Shown: positions 9,404-17,138, numbered from the stretch's first letter. The stretch is DNA of 40,950 nt from Clostridia bacterium (GCA_900766585.1 CAAFVV010000044.1:1-40950); one strand, 5' to 3'. A program made the numbers and translations. Notes: generated by a model from the letters alone, not told the origin.

Positions 9404-10159
9404 ATGAAACAGTCACGCGTTATTGCTCTTTTGCTCTCGCTTGCACTGCTTTGCGCCCTGTGCGGCTGTGTGACCGCGCCCGCGGTGTCCGAGCCGGAGA
9501 GCGAGCCGACCACGACCACGGCTACGACCGGAACCACGACCACCGTGACCGAGACGCCTACGACCGCTGAAACGACTTCTCCGATGAGAGTTATGGAGGA
9601 CGAAGCCGAGGCAGCCTACAAAAAGTTGTTTCCCGATGAAGCCGCAGAAAAGGCTGCCTATGAATCCTATAAGAAAATGAGCTATAAGGAGTATTTCTCC
9701 GAACCGCGTTTTCTTATTTCCAAATTTCGAAATTACCGTATGGTCGAACCGCTGGACAGTGACCCCACCAAAATCGTGGAAGCCGACAATCACAACGAGG
9801 TTTACTTTGATGCCAAGAAATACAAAAAGGACGCCAAGCGGGCACGGGGCGGCTACAAGGGTGACGGTATTGTAGATTTTTTCTGTGTGGACGGTGAAAT
9901 CTGGCGCTGGCACATTCCCTCCGATACAATCGATGTTGTGATCAAGCACGACGGGCTGTATGGTATTTCTGCCATCTCCAACGATTGCGGGTATTGTTTC
10001 GTTGTGGATACTCCCGGCTCGACCGACGACCATCCCGGACATTATCATGTGTTCTCTAAAAATCTGAGCATACCGTATGACGACGTTCCGCGGTATACCG
10101 AATACTTTACCGGTCATACCTTTGTCTGGTTTTTGGAAAACGTCTATAACAAGAAGTAA
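9404..10159 (+). CDS. Lipoprotein, first of three tandem paralogs
   Basis: The product has 251 residues. An N-terminal signal with a lipobox-like LCGC (lipidated Cys about residue 22) is followed by a Thr-rich linker (about 32-64) and a conserved alpha/beta domain. Signature stretches shared with the next two genes are KMSYKEYFSEPR, VYFDAKKYKKDAKR, GYKGDGIVDFFCVD, EIWRWHIPSDTIDVV and YHVFSKNL, and all three end in NVYNKK. I do not recognise the domain. It lies 21 bp after the lectin gene with the ribosome site GAGAGGAGA, so it belongs to that operon and should act at the outer face of the membrane. It is the most divergent of the three copies. Confidence 0.8.
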   Translation: MKQSRVIALLLSLALLCALCGCVTAPAVSEPESEPTTTTATTGTTTTVTETPTTAETTSPMRVMEDEAEAAYKKLFPDEAAEKAAYESYKKMSYKEYFSEPRFLISKFRNYRMVEPLDSDPTKIVEADNHNEVYFDAKKYKKDAKRARGGYKGDGIVDFFCVDGEIWRWHIPSDTIDVVIKHDGLYGISAISNDCGYCFVVDTPGSTDDHPGHYHVFSKNLSIPYDDVPRYTEYFTGHTFVWFLENVYNKK

Positions 10160-10167
10160 CACCCACG

Positions 10168-10197
10168 CAGCCCCGATGCCGCGCGGCATCGGGGCTG
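10168..10197 (+). terminator. Hairpin between lipoprotein copies 1 and 2
   Basis: A 14-bp stem CAGCCCCGATGCCG with CGGCATCGGGGCTG follows the stop codon but has no T run, so it is more likely an RNA-stabilising or attenuating structure than a full terminator. Related hairpins follow the other two copies. Confidence 0.65.
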
Positions 10198-10223
10198 CCG
10201 AAGCAGGAAAGAGGAGATCCATC

Positions 10224-10973
10224 ATGAAACAGTCACGCTTTATTGCCCTTTTGCTCTCGCTTGCGCTGCTTTGCGCCCTGTGCGGCTGTGTGACCGCCCC
10301 TGCGGTGTCCGAGCCGGAGAGCGAGCCGACCACGACCACGGCTACGACCGGAACCACGACCACCGTGACCGAGACGCCTACGACCACGACCACCGAAACG
10401 CCGTGGTTTGCCTATGACGGCTTTTTTGCTAATGAAAAAGAGGCTCACGCCGCCTATGAAGCCTGCAAAAAAATGAGCTATGAGGAGTATTTCTCTGAAC
10501 CGCGGGTCGTATTTCGCTATTATTATGATTACAGGGATGTCATCCCCAAGCGGGGCGAGCCCACGGTGCTCTGTTATGAGTCCGAGCCGAACCGCATCTA
10601 TTTTGACGCCAAAAAGTATAAAAAGGATGCCAAAGATATTCGCAGCGGCGGTTATGATGGCGACGGTATTATAGACTATTTCTGTGTGGACGACGAGATC
10701 TGGCGCTGGCACATCCCCTCTGACACCATAGATGTGGTTGTCAAGGATCACGGGCTGATCAACGGCATCTTTGCCGACTTCAACGACTTCGGCTACTGCA
10801 CCGTCTATCACCCGGAGCTGGGAGACGAAGGTAACATGGATGCTTTTGTATACGAGCATTATCATGTCTTCTCCAAGAATCTCGTGATCCCCTATGAGGA
10901 TGTGCCGAAAAACATGCTGCGCTATTACGATCTGTACCGGTGGTTCCTGAAAAACGTCTATAACAAGAAGTAA
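10224..10973 (+). CDS. Lipoprotein, second tandem paralog
   Basis: The product has 249 residues; the start MKQSRFIALL is set by AAAGAGGAGA upstream. The first 90 coding bases are almost identical to those of the first copy (signal, LCGC lipobox, TAPAVSEPESEP), and the Thr-rich linker is longer. The domain then reads KMSYEEYFSEPRVVF, NRIYFDAKKYKKDAKD, DGDGIIDYFCVDDEIWRWHIPSD and GNMDAFVYEHYHVFSKNLVIPYEDVP. It matches the third copy almost throughout, whereas the first copy differs at many positions, so copies 2 and 3 come from a later duplication. Function unknown. It is likely translated from the same message as the lectin. Confidence 0.8.
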   Translation: MKQSRFIALLLSLALLCALCGCVTAPAVSEPESEPTTTTATTGTTTTVTETPTTTTTETPWFAYDGFFANEKEAHAAYEACKKMSYEEYFSEPRVVFRYYYDYRDVIPKRGEPTVLCYESEPNRIYFDAKKYKKDAKDIRSGGYDGDGIIDYFCVDDEIWRWHIPSDTIDVVVKDHGLINGIFADFNDFGYCTVYHPELGDEGNMDAFVYEHYHVFSKNLVIPYEDVPKNMLRYYDLYRWFLKNVYNKK

Positions 10974-10981
10974 CACCCGCG

Positions 10982-11012
10982 CAGCCCCGGTCGGAGCTTC
11001 CGGTCGGGGCTG
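10982..11012 (+). terminator. Hairpin between lipoprotein copies 2 and 3
   Basis: CAGCCCCG pairs with CGGGGCTG, with a further five pairs inside including two G-T pairs. It occupies the same place as the hairpin after copy 1 and also lacks a T run. Confidence 0.6.
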
Positions 11013-11038
11013 CCGAAACAGGAAAGAGGGGATCCATC

Positions 11039-11785
11039 ATGAAACAGTCACGCTTTATTGCCCTTTTGCTCTCGCTTGCGCTGCTTTGCGCCCTGTGCGG
11101 CTGTGTGACCGCGCCTGCGGTATCCGAGCCGGAGAGCGAGCCGACCACAACCGCAGCTACAGCCGGAACCACGACCTCCGCGACCGAGCCAGAAACAACC
11201 ACCACTACCCATGACCCTTATTATCCTTATGATGGGTTATATTCTACAGAAAAAGAGGCCCGTGCCGCCTATGAAGCCTGCAAAAAAATGAGCTATGAGG
11301 AGTATTTCTCTGAACCGAGAGTCATATTTTCTTATTTTTATGATTACAGGGATGTCCTCCCCAAGCCAGACGATCCAACGGTGCTCTATTATGAATCCGA
11401 GCCGAACCGCATCTATTTTGACGCCAAAAAGTATAAAAAGGACGCCAAAGAGGTCCGCAGCGGCGGTTATGATGGCGATGGTATTATAGACTATTTCTGT
11501 GTGGATGACGAAATCTGGCGCTGGCATATCCCCTCTGACACCATGAATGTGGTCGTCAAGGATCACGGGCTGATCAACGGTATCTTTGCCGACTTCAACG
11601 ACTTCGGCTACTGCACCGTCTATCATCCGGAGCTGGGAGACGAAGGTAACATGGATGCTTTTGTATATGAGCATTATCATGTCTTTTCCAAGAATCTTGT
11701 GATCCCCTATAAGGATGTACCGGAATACATGCCGCGCTATGATCTGTACCAGTGGTTCCAGAAAAACGTCTATAACAAGAAGTAA
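11039..11785 (+). CDS. Lipoprotein, third tandem paralog
   Basis: The product has 248 residues with the same layout: lipobox LCGC, a Thr-rich linker (about 35-58) and the conserved domain ending FQKNVYNKK. From KMSYEEYFSEPR to the end it differs from copy 2 at scattered positions only, while the short stretch just before (HDPYYPYDGLYSTEK against WFAYDGFFANEK) is quite different. Such a variable patch between conserved blocks may mark the functional surface or simply relaxed constraint. The ribosome site AAAGAGGGGA precedes the start. It is the last gene before a true terminator with a T run. Confidence 0.8.
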   Translation: MKQSRFIALLLSLALLCALCGCVTAPAVSEPESEPTTTAATAGTTTSATEPETTTTTHDPYYPYDGLYSTEKEARAAYEACKKMSYEEYFSEPRVIFSYFYDYRDVLPKPDDPTVLYYESEPNRIYFDAKKYKKDAKEVRSGGYDGDGIIDYFCVDDEIWRWHIPSDTMNVVVKDHGLINGIFADFNDFGYCTVYHPELGDEGNMDAFVYEHYHVFSKNLVIPYKDVPEYMPRYDLYQWFQKNVYNKK

Positions 11786-11793
11786 CACCCGCG

Positions 11794-11828
11794 CAGCCCC
11801 GGTGCCGCGCGGCATCGGGGCTGTTTTT
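11794..11828 (+). terminator. Terminator of the lectin-lipoprotein operon
   Basis: CAGCCCCGGTGCCGCG pairs with CGCGGCATCGGGGCTG (11794-11823) and is followed by TTTTT. It is the third version of the hairpin found after each lipoprotein gene, and the only one with a T run. Confidence 0.88.
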
Positions 11829-11885
11829 CGGATTTTCAGCACTATCGCCAATCCGACATTGAATTTTTGTCTATTTTGTCCCGAA

Positions 11886-11937
11886 AGGTTACAATTTTGT
11901 AACCTTGAAAATTTCTTAGGTTACAGTTTTGTAACCT
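11886..11937. promoter_or_regulatory. Second double palindromic operator
   Basis: Palindromes AGGTTAC-N6-GTAACCT at 11886-11905 and 11918-11937 have the same 32-bp centre spacing and the same three-base gap to the -35 box as the pair at 7545-7596. The bases between them (GAAAATTTCTT) and just upstream (CCCGAAAGG) are conserved too, so the whole module appears duplicated. Confidence 0.85.
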
Positions 11938-11940
11938 TGC

Positions 11941-11969
11941 TTGACATGGCGCAGTTTATTGGCTATACT
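11941..11969 (+). promoter_or_regulatory. Promoter of the membrane-anchored protein gene
   Basis: TTGACA (11941-11946) and TATACT (11964-11969) with a 17-bp spacer. The leader is about 85 bases. Confidence 0.92.
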
Positions 11970-12061
11970 GTGAATACAGGCGGACGGAGTAGAGGACGCT
12001 CCGCCGATAAGCGCACAACAAGCGGGAGGGGGTCCCGCGTGCGGACAGGGGGTTGAAGGAC

Positions 12062-12874
12062 GTGGACAAATATACAAGCCGTATCCGAAGAAAGAGATCG
12101 GTTTGTCTGCTGATTTCCGCAGCGATAGCCGGCATTGCCGCTGTCGCGCTGCTCGCGCAGCAGCTGTCAGCAGAGAGACCGGTGGGAGATCTGCCGTTTG
12201 TGCCGGAGGATTTTGCGGCGGAGACCCCGATCTGCAGCGCGGTGTCTGAGGAGGCCGCGCTGCGGGAGGAGCTTTTGCTGCAGCTCGGCGGCGGAAAGCT
12301 GCTGACCGTTGCCGACGCGCGGCAGGGGGAGGAGCAGGAGCCGGTTGGAATTGCTGCCGACGGGCTGACCGCGGCACAGGCGAACGCACTCGCCTATTGG
12401 CTGGTGCCCGCCGACTATGCCCGCCTTGTATTAAACGACTTTGCCGCGCCCGATCCGCTGCTTTCCGAGGAGGCGCTCTGCCGGATGCGGGACGACTGCT
12501 TCCGCCTTGCCGACCGGCTGGCGGAGATACAGGCGGATGACCGGCTGCTCGACACGCGCGTGGTGCTGACCACAACAAAGGGCAGGCTTGATTATTCCGC
12601 GCTGTGGCAGCAGTATGACGCGCTGCGGCTCCGTCTGACCGACTGGGCAGAGACATATTGCCCGGCGGATAAGACACGGCAGTGCGGCGAGGTGTATGAC
12701 CGCGTGCGTACGGCACTTGAGGTGGAATATCACACCGTCAAGGACCGCACGGTGCGCCGCGAACGCGCCAAGCAGCTCAGCGAAGCCGACCGGCTCTGGA
12801 GCGATGTATGCGCCGAACGCATTCCGGCGGATACGGCGTCTGACCGGCTGTATGATCTGTGGCTGAATCGCTGA
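12062..12874 (+). CDS. Membrane-anchored extracytoplasmic protein, unknown function
   Basis: The product has 270 residues with a GTG start, chosen because AGGGGG lies 9 bases upstream; the in-frame TTG at 12053 directly abuts that site. The N-terminus RIRRKR is basic and followed by one transmembrane helix (about 15-35), so the rest is outside the cell. The remainder is rich in Leu, Ala, Glu and Arg and looks helical (for example EEALCRMRDDCFRLADRLAEIQADD and AETYCPADKTRQCGEVYDRVRTALEVEYHTVKDRTVRRERAKQL split across two regions). No family was recognised. Its promoter carries the same double operator as the lectin operon, so it is probably co-regulated with it. Confidence 0.72.
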   Translation: MDKYTSRIRRKRSVCLLISAAIAGIAAVALLAQQLSAERPVGDLPFVPEDFAAETPICSAVSEEAALREELLLQLGGGKLLTVADARQGEEQEPVGIAADGLTAAQANALAYWLVPADYARLVLNDFAAPDPLLSEEALCRMRDDCFRLADRLAEIQADDRLLDTRVVLTTTKGRLDYSALWQQYDALRLRLTDWAETYCPADKTRQCGEVYDRVRTALEVEYHTVKDRTVRRERAKQLSEADRLWSDVCAERIPADTASDRLYDLWLNR

Positions 12875-12923
12875 AGATTCCTCCACGCGGGAACGTCCCG
12901 CACCTAAATATTGTTTTCTTCCT

Positions 12924-12963
12924 ATCCCCTGACCGGATTCGCCCCCGACAGGGGATTTTGTTT
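12924..12963 (+). terminator. Terminator after the membrane-anchored protein gene
   Basis: ATCCCCTG (12924-12931) pairs with CAGGGGAT (12949-12956), followed by TTTGTTT. Confidence 0.8.
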
Positions 12964-13404
12964 ACCCTTTTTCACATGTAAAGGGGTATGTACGGCGTGG
13001 CGTTTACCGTCAACCCCTCAGTCAGCCTGACGGCTGACAGCTCCCCCTAGCCCGCCAGACGCGATCCCCACACGGTTTTTGCGGGCAGATTTTCCGCCAT
13101 GCTTTGTTAAATTCCTCGCGAATACGGCAGTATTCGCTCGTCATTTGCCGTGCCTGACAAAAAATCTGCTTCCGCAAAAACACGGCGGGTAAAATGAGTA
13201 TATGTCGCCATTCCCCACGCGCGCAGATCGCATCTGCCGGGCTGCACAGGGGAGCCGTGGGCGGGTGCAAGTTTGCATCGCCTGTGAGCCGAGACAACTA
13301 AAGTTTCTTTTGCCTACTTTTCTTTTCCAAGAGGCAATAGTAAAGCGGCATGACCCGGCAAAGTCCGCACTGCCAAAAAGCCGAGACAACTAAAGTTTCT
13401 TTTG
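12964..13404. repeat. Gene-free stretch with family A and B repeat fragments
   Basis: No gene was seen. A truncated family B palindrome (CCCCTCAGTCAGCCTGACGG type) lies at 13009-13046. A fragment GCATCTGCCGGGCTGCACAG near 13229 recurs near 36225 and, inverted, near 19485. A 41-bp direct repeat starting AGCCGAGACAACTAAAGTTT occurs at 13287-13327 and 13379-13419, 92 bp apart; it is the tail plus one arm of a family A palindrome. Confidence 0.75.
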
Positions 13405-13433
13405 CCTACTTTTCTTTTCTAAAGAAAAGTAGG
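13405..13433 (-). repeat. Family A palindrome over the stop of the half-TauE gene
   Basis: CCTACTTTTCTTT pairs with AAAGAAAAGTAGG. Unlike other copies it lies inside the coding end: the gene reads through it, gaining LLFFRKEK, and stops at the TAG in the 3' arm. Confidence 0.8.
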
Positions 13434-13774
13434 TCGCGGGCGGCGATAAAGAGCAGGAGGATACCGAACAGGCGGCGGAGGGCCGAGGTGGAGATCTGCG
13501 CGGCGATCAGCGCGCCGATCACCGCAGCGGGGATGCCGACAGGCAGCGCCTTGGCGACGATATCGCCGCGGATCAGTCCGTTTTGATTGTGGGCGCGCAC
13601 GGCGGGCAATGCACAGCCGATAAAATACAGCAGATTGACCACCGCCGCCATCGGCGGCTCCATATGGGCAAGCTCGGTCAGCACCAGCATCAGCAGCGTG
13701 CCGCCGCCGATGCCGCAGCCGCTGACCACGCCGGTGATCAGTCCCGCCGCGAGACACAACAGCCACGCTACCAT
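13406..13774 (-). CDS. TauE/SafE-family half transporter, C-terminal-type half
   Basis: The product has 122 residues and about four hydrophobic segments. It matches one DUF81/TauE half: GLITGVVSGCGIGGGTLLMLVL carries the family's glycine-rich G-x-GGG turn, followed by AVVNLLYFIGCALPAV and LPVGIPAAVIGALIAAQI. Full-length members, about 250 residues, contain two such halves and export sulfite, sulfonates or other anions. The ATG at 13774 overlaps the stop of the upstream half by seven bases, implying coupled translation. A longer open frame to 14248 exists but its N-terminal part is an out-of-frame reading of the neighbour. The C-terminus is extended by a repeat palindrome. The two halves probably pair in the membrane. 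Confidence 0.78.
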   Translation of the reverse strand: MVAWLLCLAAGLITGVVSGCGIGGGTLLMLVLTELAHMEPPMAAVVNLLYFIGCALPAVRAHNQNGLIRGDIVAKALPVGIPAAVIGALIAAQISTSALRRLFGILLLFIAARDLLFFRKEK

Positions 13775-14154
13775 CCCATCACCGCCCGTATGCCGCCCCA
13801 GAGGATCAGCAGCGCAAACAGCCCACGCAGCCATTTCGTCGGGATGCGGCAGATCAGCCGCCCCGCTAGGATCCCACCCGCAATGCCGCCGAGGATATAC
13901 GGCGCGGCAGACAGCGGCGGCGCACCCGTCTGCCACAGCTTTCCCGCCAGCGTCACGGCGGACAGCGGCAGCATCACCGCCAGCGACGTGGCAAACGCCT
14001 CCCGCGTGGATAAACCGAGCGGTCCCGACAGCAGCGGCACCGCTACCAGCCCGCCGCCTGTGCCGAGCAGCCCGTTGAGCAGTCCCGCCGCCAGCCCGAG
14101 CAGCAGACATTTTCCTGTCGGTGCGCGTGATCTCCTCTCCGCCTCCCGCCGCAC
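13768..14154 (-). CDS. TauE/SafE-family half transporter, N-terminal-type half
   Basis: The product has 128 residues with a GTG start, chosen because AAGGAGG lies 9 bases upstream. After a basic stretch (RREAERRSR) come about four hydrophobic segments with the family's signature GLLNGLLGTGGGLVAVPLL, then SLAVMLPLSAVTLAGKLW and GGIAGGILAGRLI. It corresponds to the first repeat of a TauE/SafE (TSUP) transporter and ends ILWGGIRAVMGW right where the second half-gene starts. No substrate can be named. An ancestral full gene broken by a stop, or a genuine two-subunit transporter, would both fit; intact ribosome signals for each half favour the second. Confidence 0.78.
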   Translation of the reverse strand: MRREAERRSRAPTGKCLLLGLAAGLLNGLLGTGGGLVAVPLLSGPLGLSTREAFATSLAVMLPLSAVTLAGKLWQTGAPPLSAAPYILGGIAGGILAGRLICRIPTKWLRGLFALLILWGGIRAVMGW

Positions 14155-14263
14155 AGCCTGCCGCCTCCTTTTTTCGCCCGCCGTCCCGCAGGGGCATATG
14201 TACCGCCGGGCAGGGCGGGGGAGGTATTCTGCCCGCCCTGTCCGACACAAACGGTCGAAATCC

Positions 14264-14455
14264 TTATTTCAGGCCGTTCTCATAGGACTCAATCATCTTC
14301 TTGACCATCTGGCCGCCGATAGAACCCGCCTGACGGGAAGTCAGGTCGCCGTTGTAACCCTGCTTCAGGTTCACACCGACCTCGTTGGCCGCTTCCATCT
14401 TAAAGCGATTGAGACCCTCACGCGCCTCGGGGACAACATTCTTGTTCTTAGCCAT
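14264..14455 (-). CDS. Small acid-soluble spore protein, alpha/beta type
   Basis: The product has 63 residues and matches the SASP alpha/beta family along its length: a short lead, EAREGLNRFKMEAANEVGV, then GYNGDLTSRQAGSIGGQMVKKMIE. These proteins coat DNA in the spore core and protect it from UV and chemical damage; the Gly-Glu-type protease site normally lies in the first helix. The ribosome site is TGAGGAG. It implies that the organism belongs to a spore-forming line. I could not define a convincing sigma-G promoter upstream. No terminator with a T run was seen before the TauE genes. Confidence 0.95.
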   Translation of the reverse strand: MAKNKNVVPEAREGLNRFKMEAANEVGVNLKQGYNGDLTSRQAGSIGGQMVKKMIESYENGLK

Positions 14456-14632
14456 GATTCATTACACTCCTCAAAATTTTTGCCGCCGGCGGTTATTCAC
14501 TGCGCCGGTGGTTTTTGCGTTTGCAAGGGTAGTTTGTGACGGCAACACGGGAATATCGGCGTTAAATTGTGACAATTTCTGCAAAAAATGCCGTTTTGCC
14601 GTTCAAAGTGCAAAAAGAAGCGCATAAAGCCC

Positions 14633-14661
14633 TTGCATACCCGCGCCTTTTTCGGTATAAT
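14633..14661 (+). promoter_or_regulatory. prfB promoter
   Basis: TTGCAT (14633-14638) and TATAAT (14656-14661) with a 17-bp spacer; predicted start about 14668. Confidence 0.85.
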
Positions 14662-14704
14662 AAACCATATATATCATTATCAACGAACAAGGATGAACAA
14701 CACT

Positions 14705-15829
14705 ATGCTGCAATTTGAAGAATTACGGTTAAAGCTGCAAGGGATGCTGCCCGATGTCGAGGATCTTGCCCACGCCATCGGACTGACCCGCATGGAAAAG
14801 GAGTCCGCTGAGCTGGAACTGCGCGCCGCCGAGCCGGGCTTTTGGGACAACATGGAAAACGCGCAGAAGGTGACGCAGCGCGCCGCCAACCTCAAGGACC
14901 GCATCGAGGCGTACCGCAAGCTCGAGCAGGGCTGCCACGACACGCTGACCCTCATCGACCTCGCGGACGAGGAGGGCGACCTGTCGCTGCTGCCGGAATG
15001 CGAGGAGAGCGTCAACGAGCTTTCGGCATCGCTCGAAAAGCAGCGGCTCGCGACCCTGCTGACCGGCGAATACGACGCGCGCAACGCAATTTTGACGTTC
15101 CACGCCGGCGCAGGCGGCACCGAGGCGCAGGACTGGGCGTCCATGCTCTACCGGATGTATACCCACTGGGCAGACGCGCATAAATTCACCTATACGCTGC
15201 TTGACTACTTAGACGGCGACGAGGCGGGACTCAAAAGCGCCAGCATCCGCATCGAGGGCGAAAACGCCTACGGCTATCTGAAGGGCGAGGCGGGCGTCCA
15301 CCGGCTCGTGCGCATTTCGCCGTTTGACGCCTCCGGCCGCCGCCACACCTCCTTCGCCGCGCTCGAGGTCATCCCCGAGATCGACGACACCATCAAGGTC
15401 GATATCCGCCCGGAGGATATCAAAATGGACGTGTTCCGCTCCAGCGGCGCGGGCGGTCAGCATATCAACAAGACCTCCTCGGCGGTGCGCCTGACGCATA
15501 TCCCGACCGGCATCGTCGTGGCGTGCCAGACCGAGCGCAGCCAGTTCCAAAACCGCGACACCGCCATGAATATGCTGCGGTCAAAGCTGCTCGAGATCAA
15601 GGAGCGGGAGCACCTCGACAAGATCGAGGACATCAAGGGCACTCAGGCGCAGATTGCCTGGGGCAGTCAGATCCGCTCGTATGTGTTCATGCCCTATACG
15701 CTCGCCAAGGATCACCGCACGGGCTATGAGATGGGCAATATCAACGCTGTCATGGACGGCGACCTGGACGGCTTTATCAACGCCTATTTAAAGGCTGCCG
15801 CCAACGGGACGCTCGGCTATAAAGAGTAA
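14705..15829 (+). CDS. prfB: Peptide chain release factor 2
   Basis: RF2 recognises UGA and UAA stop codons and triggers peptide release on the ribosome. The product has 374 residues. The anticodon-like tripeptide SPF is at about residue 205 (RISPFDASGRRHTSF) and the catalytic GGQ at about 250 (SSGAGGQHINKTSSAVR). The N-terminal coiled region (MEKESAELELRAAEPGFWDN) is standard. The ATG at 14705 is chosen with GGA 11 bases upstream; ATG 14693 is possible. The gene is open throughout: there is no internal UGA and therefore no programmed +1 frameshift such as E. coli and B. subtilis use to autoregulate RF2. It may be read through into the next gene 24 bp on. Confidence 0.95.
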   Translation: MLQFEELRLKLQGMLPDVEDLAHAIGLTRMEKESAELELRAAEPGFWDNMENAQKVTQRAANLKDRIEAYRKLEQGCHDTLTLIDLADEEGDLSLLPECEESVNELSASLEKQRLATLLTGEYDARNAILTFHAGAGGTEAQDWASMLYRMYTHWADAHKFTYTLLDYLDGDEAGLKSASIRIEGENAYGYLKGEAGVHRLVRISPFDASGRRHTSFAALEVIPEIDDTIKVDIRPEDIKMDVFRSSGAGGQHINKTSSAVRLTHIPTGIVVACQTERSQFQNRDTAMNMLRSKLLEIKEREHLDKIEDIKGTQAQIAWGSQIRSYVFMPYTLAKDHRTGYEMGNINAVMDGDLDGFINAYLKAAANGTLGYKE

Positions 15830-15853
15830 AATTACAGAAAAGGGGTCACAGTT

Positions 15854-17104
15854 ATGGGTCTGCTCAAAGCCGCGATCGGCGCGGTCGGCGGAACGCTCGC
15901 CGACCAATGGAAGGAATTTTTCGTCTGCGAGGCGCTGCCGCGTGACGTGCTGGTCACCAAGGGGCAAAAGCGCGTCAGCGGGCGCTCCTCCAATACCAAG
16001 GGCAGTGACAACGTTATCACCCGCGGCTCGGGCATCGTCGTTGCCGACGGCCAGTGCATGATCATCGTCGATCAGGGCAAGGTCGTGGAATTCTGCGCCG
16101 CGCCGGGTGAATATACCTACGATTCCTCGACTGAGCCGAGCCTGTTCACCGGCAATCTCGGCGACAGTATCCTCGAGACGTTCAAGACCGTCGGCAAGCG
16201 CTTTTCGTTCGGCGGCGACGCGGCGAAGGATCAGCGTGTGTACTACTTCAATACGAAGGAGATCACCGAAAACCGCTTCGGCACCGCCAATCCCGTGCCG
16301 TTCCGCGTCGTGGATCAGAAAATCGGGCTGGATATCGACGTCTCCATCCGCTGCTCCGGCATGTACTCCTATCGCATCAGCGATCCGCTGCTGTTTTACA
16401 CAAACGTCTGCGGCAATGTGACGCAGGAATACATCCGCGGCGAGCTGGACGCCCAGCTCAAGCAGGAATTCATCAGCGCGCTGTCGCCCGCGCTCGGACG
16501 GCTGTCCGAGCTGGAGCTGCGCCCGAATCAGATTCCGGTGCACACCGCTGAGCTGGAGACGGCGATGGACAATGTGCTGTCCGCAAAATGGAGCGGACTG
16601 CGCGGCATTTCAATCGTCAGTATTGCGCTCGGCTCGGTGACGCTGCCCGAGGAGGATGCCGACCTCATCAAGCAGGCACAGCGTACCGCGATCATGCGCG
16701 ATCCCACCATGGCGGCGGCGACGCTGACCGGCGCACAGGCGGACGCCATGAAGGCGGCGGCTGCCAACTCCGCCGGGGCGATGACCGGATTTATGGGCAT
16801 GGGCATGGCGATGAACGCCGGCGGCATCAACGCGGGCGACCTCTTTACGATGGGGCAGCAGCAGGCGGCGCGCGCTGCCGCGGCACAGCCCTCCGCTGCG
16901 CCCGCACAGGCGCCAGCGGGCTGGACCTGCGCCTGCGGCGCGGTGAACAAGGGCAATTTCTGCTCAAACTGCGGCGCCAAGCGTCCGGCGGGCGCGCCGC
17001 TTTACCGCTGCGACAAATGCGGCTATACGCCGGAGGATCCGCAGCATCCGCCGAAGTTCTGCCCCGAGTGCGGCGACCCGTTTGACGACAACGACCGGCA
17101 GTGA
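15854..17104 (+). CDS. SPFH-domain protein with zinc ribbons (YdjI-like)
   Basis: The product has 416 residues. An SPFH/band-7-like region (about 30-270) contains FFVCEALPRDVLVTKGQKR, PFRVVDQKIGLDIDVSIRCSG and a helical stretch. A Met/Gly/Ala-rich helical linker follows (about 285-350), then two zinc ribbons: CACGAVNKGNFCSNCG (about 358-375) and CDKCGYTPEDP...KFCPECG (about 385-410). This matches B. subtilis YdjI, which works with PspA (YdjF), YdjG and YdjH at the membrane during envelope stress. Here the two following genes are the YdjG- and YdjH-like partners, so a membrane-quality complex is the best guess. No PspA gene is in the window. Confidence 0.85.
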   Translation: MGLLKAAIGAVGGTLADQWKEFFVCEALPRDVLVTKGQKRVSGRSSNTKGSDNVITRGSGIVVADGQCMIIVDQGKVVEFCAAPGEYTYDSSTEPSLFTGNLGDSILETFKTVGKRFSFGGDAAKDQRVYYFNTKEITENRFGTANPVPFRVVDQKIGLDIDVSIRCSGMYSYRISDPLLFYTNVCGNVTQEYIRGELDAQLKQEFISALSPALGRLSELELRPNQIPVHTAELETAMDNVLSAKWSGLRGISIVSIALGSVTLPEEDADLIKQAQRTAIMRDPTMAAATLTGAQADAMKAAAANSAGAMTGFMGMGMAMNAGGINAGDLFTMGQQQAARAAAAQPSAAPAQAPAGWTCACGAVNKGNFCSNCGAKRPAGAPLYRCDKCGYTPEDPQHPPKFCPECGDPFDDNDRQ

Positions 17105-17138
17105 GACCCTGCCGCCCGATACATAAGGAGGGGAAAGC

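Noticed and set aside
13775..14248. The upstream part of a 280-residue frame that would fuse with the second TauE half
   Set aside because: This part reads the first half gene out of frame and gives a Gly/Ala/Arg-rich non-membrane sequence. The hydrophobic TauE half begins only at 13774.
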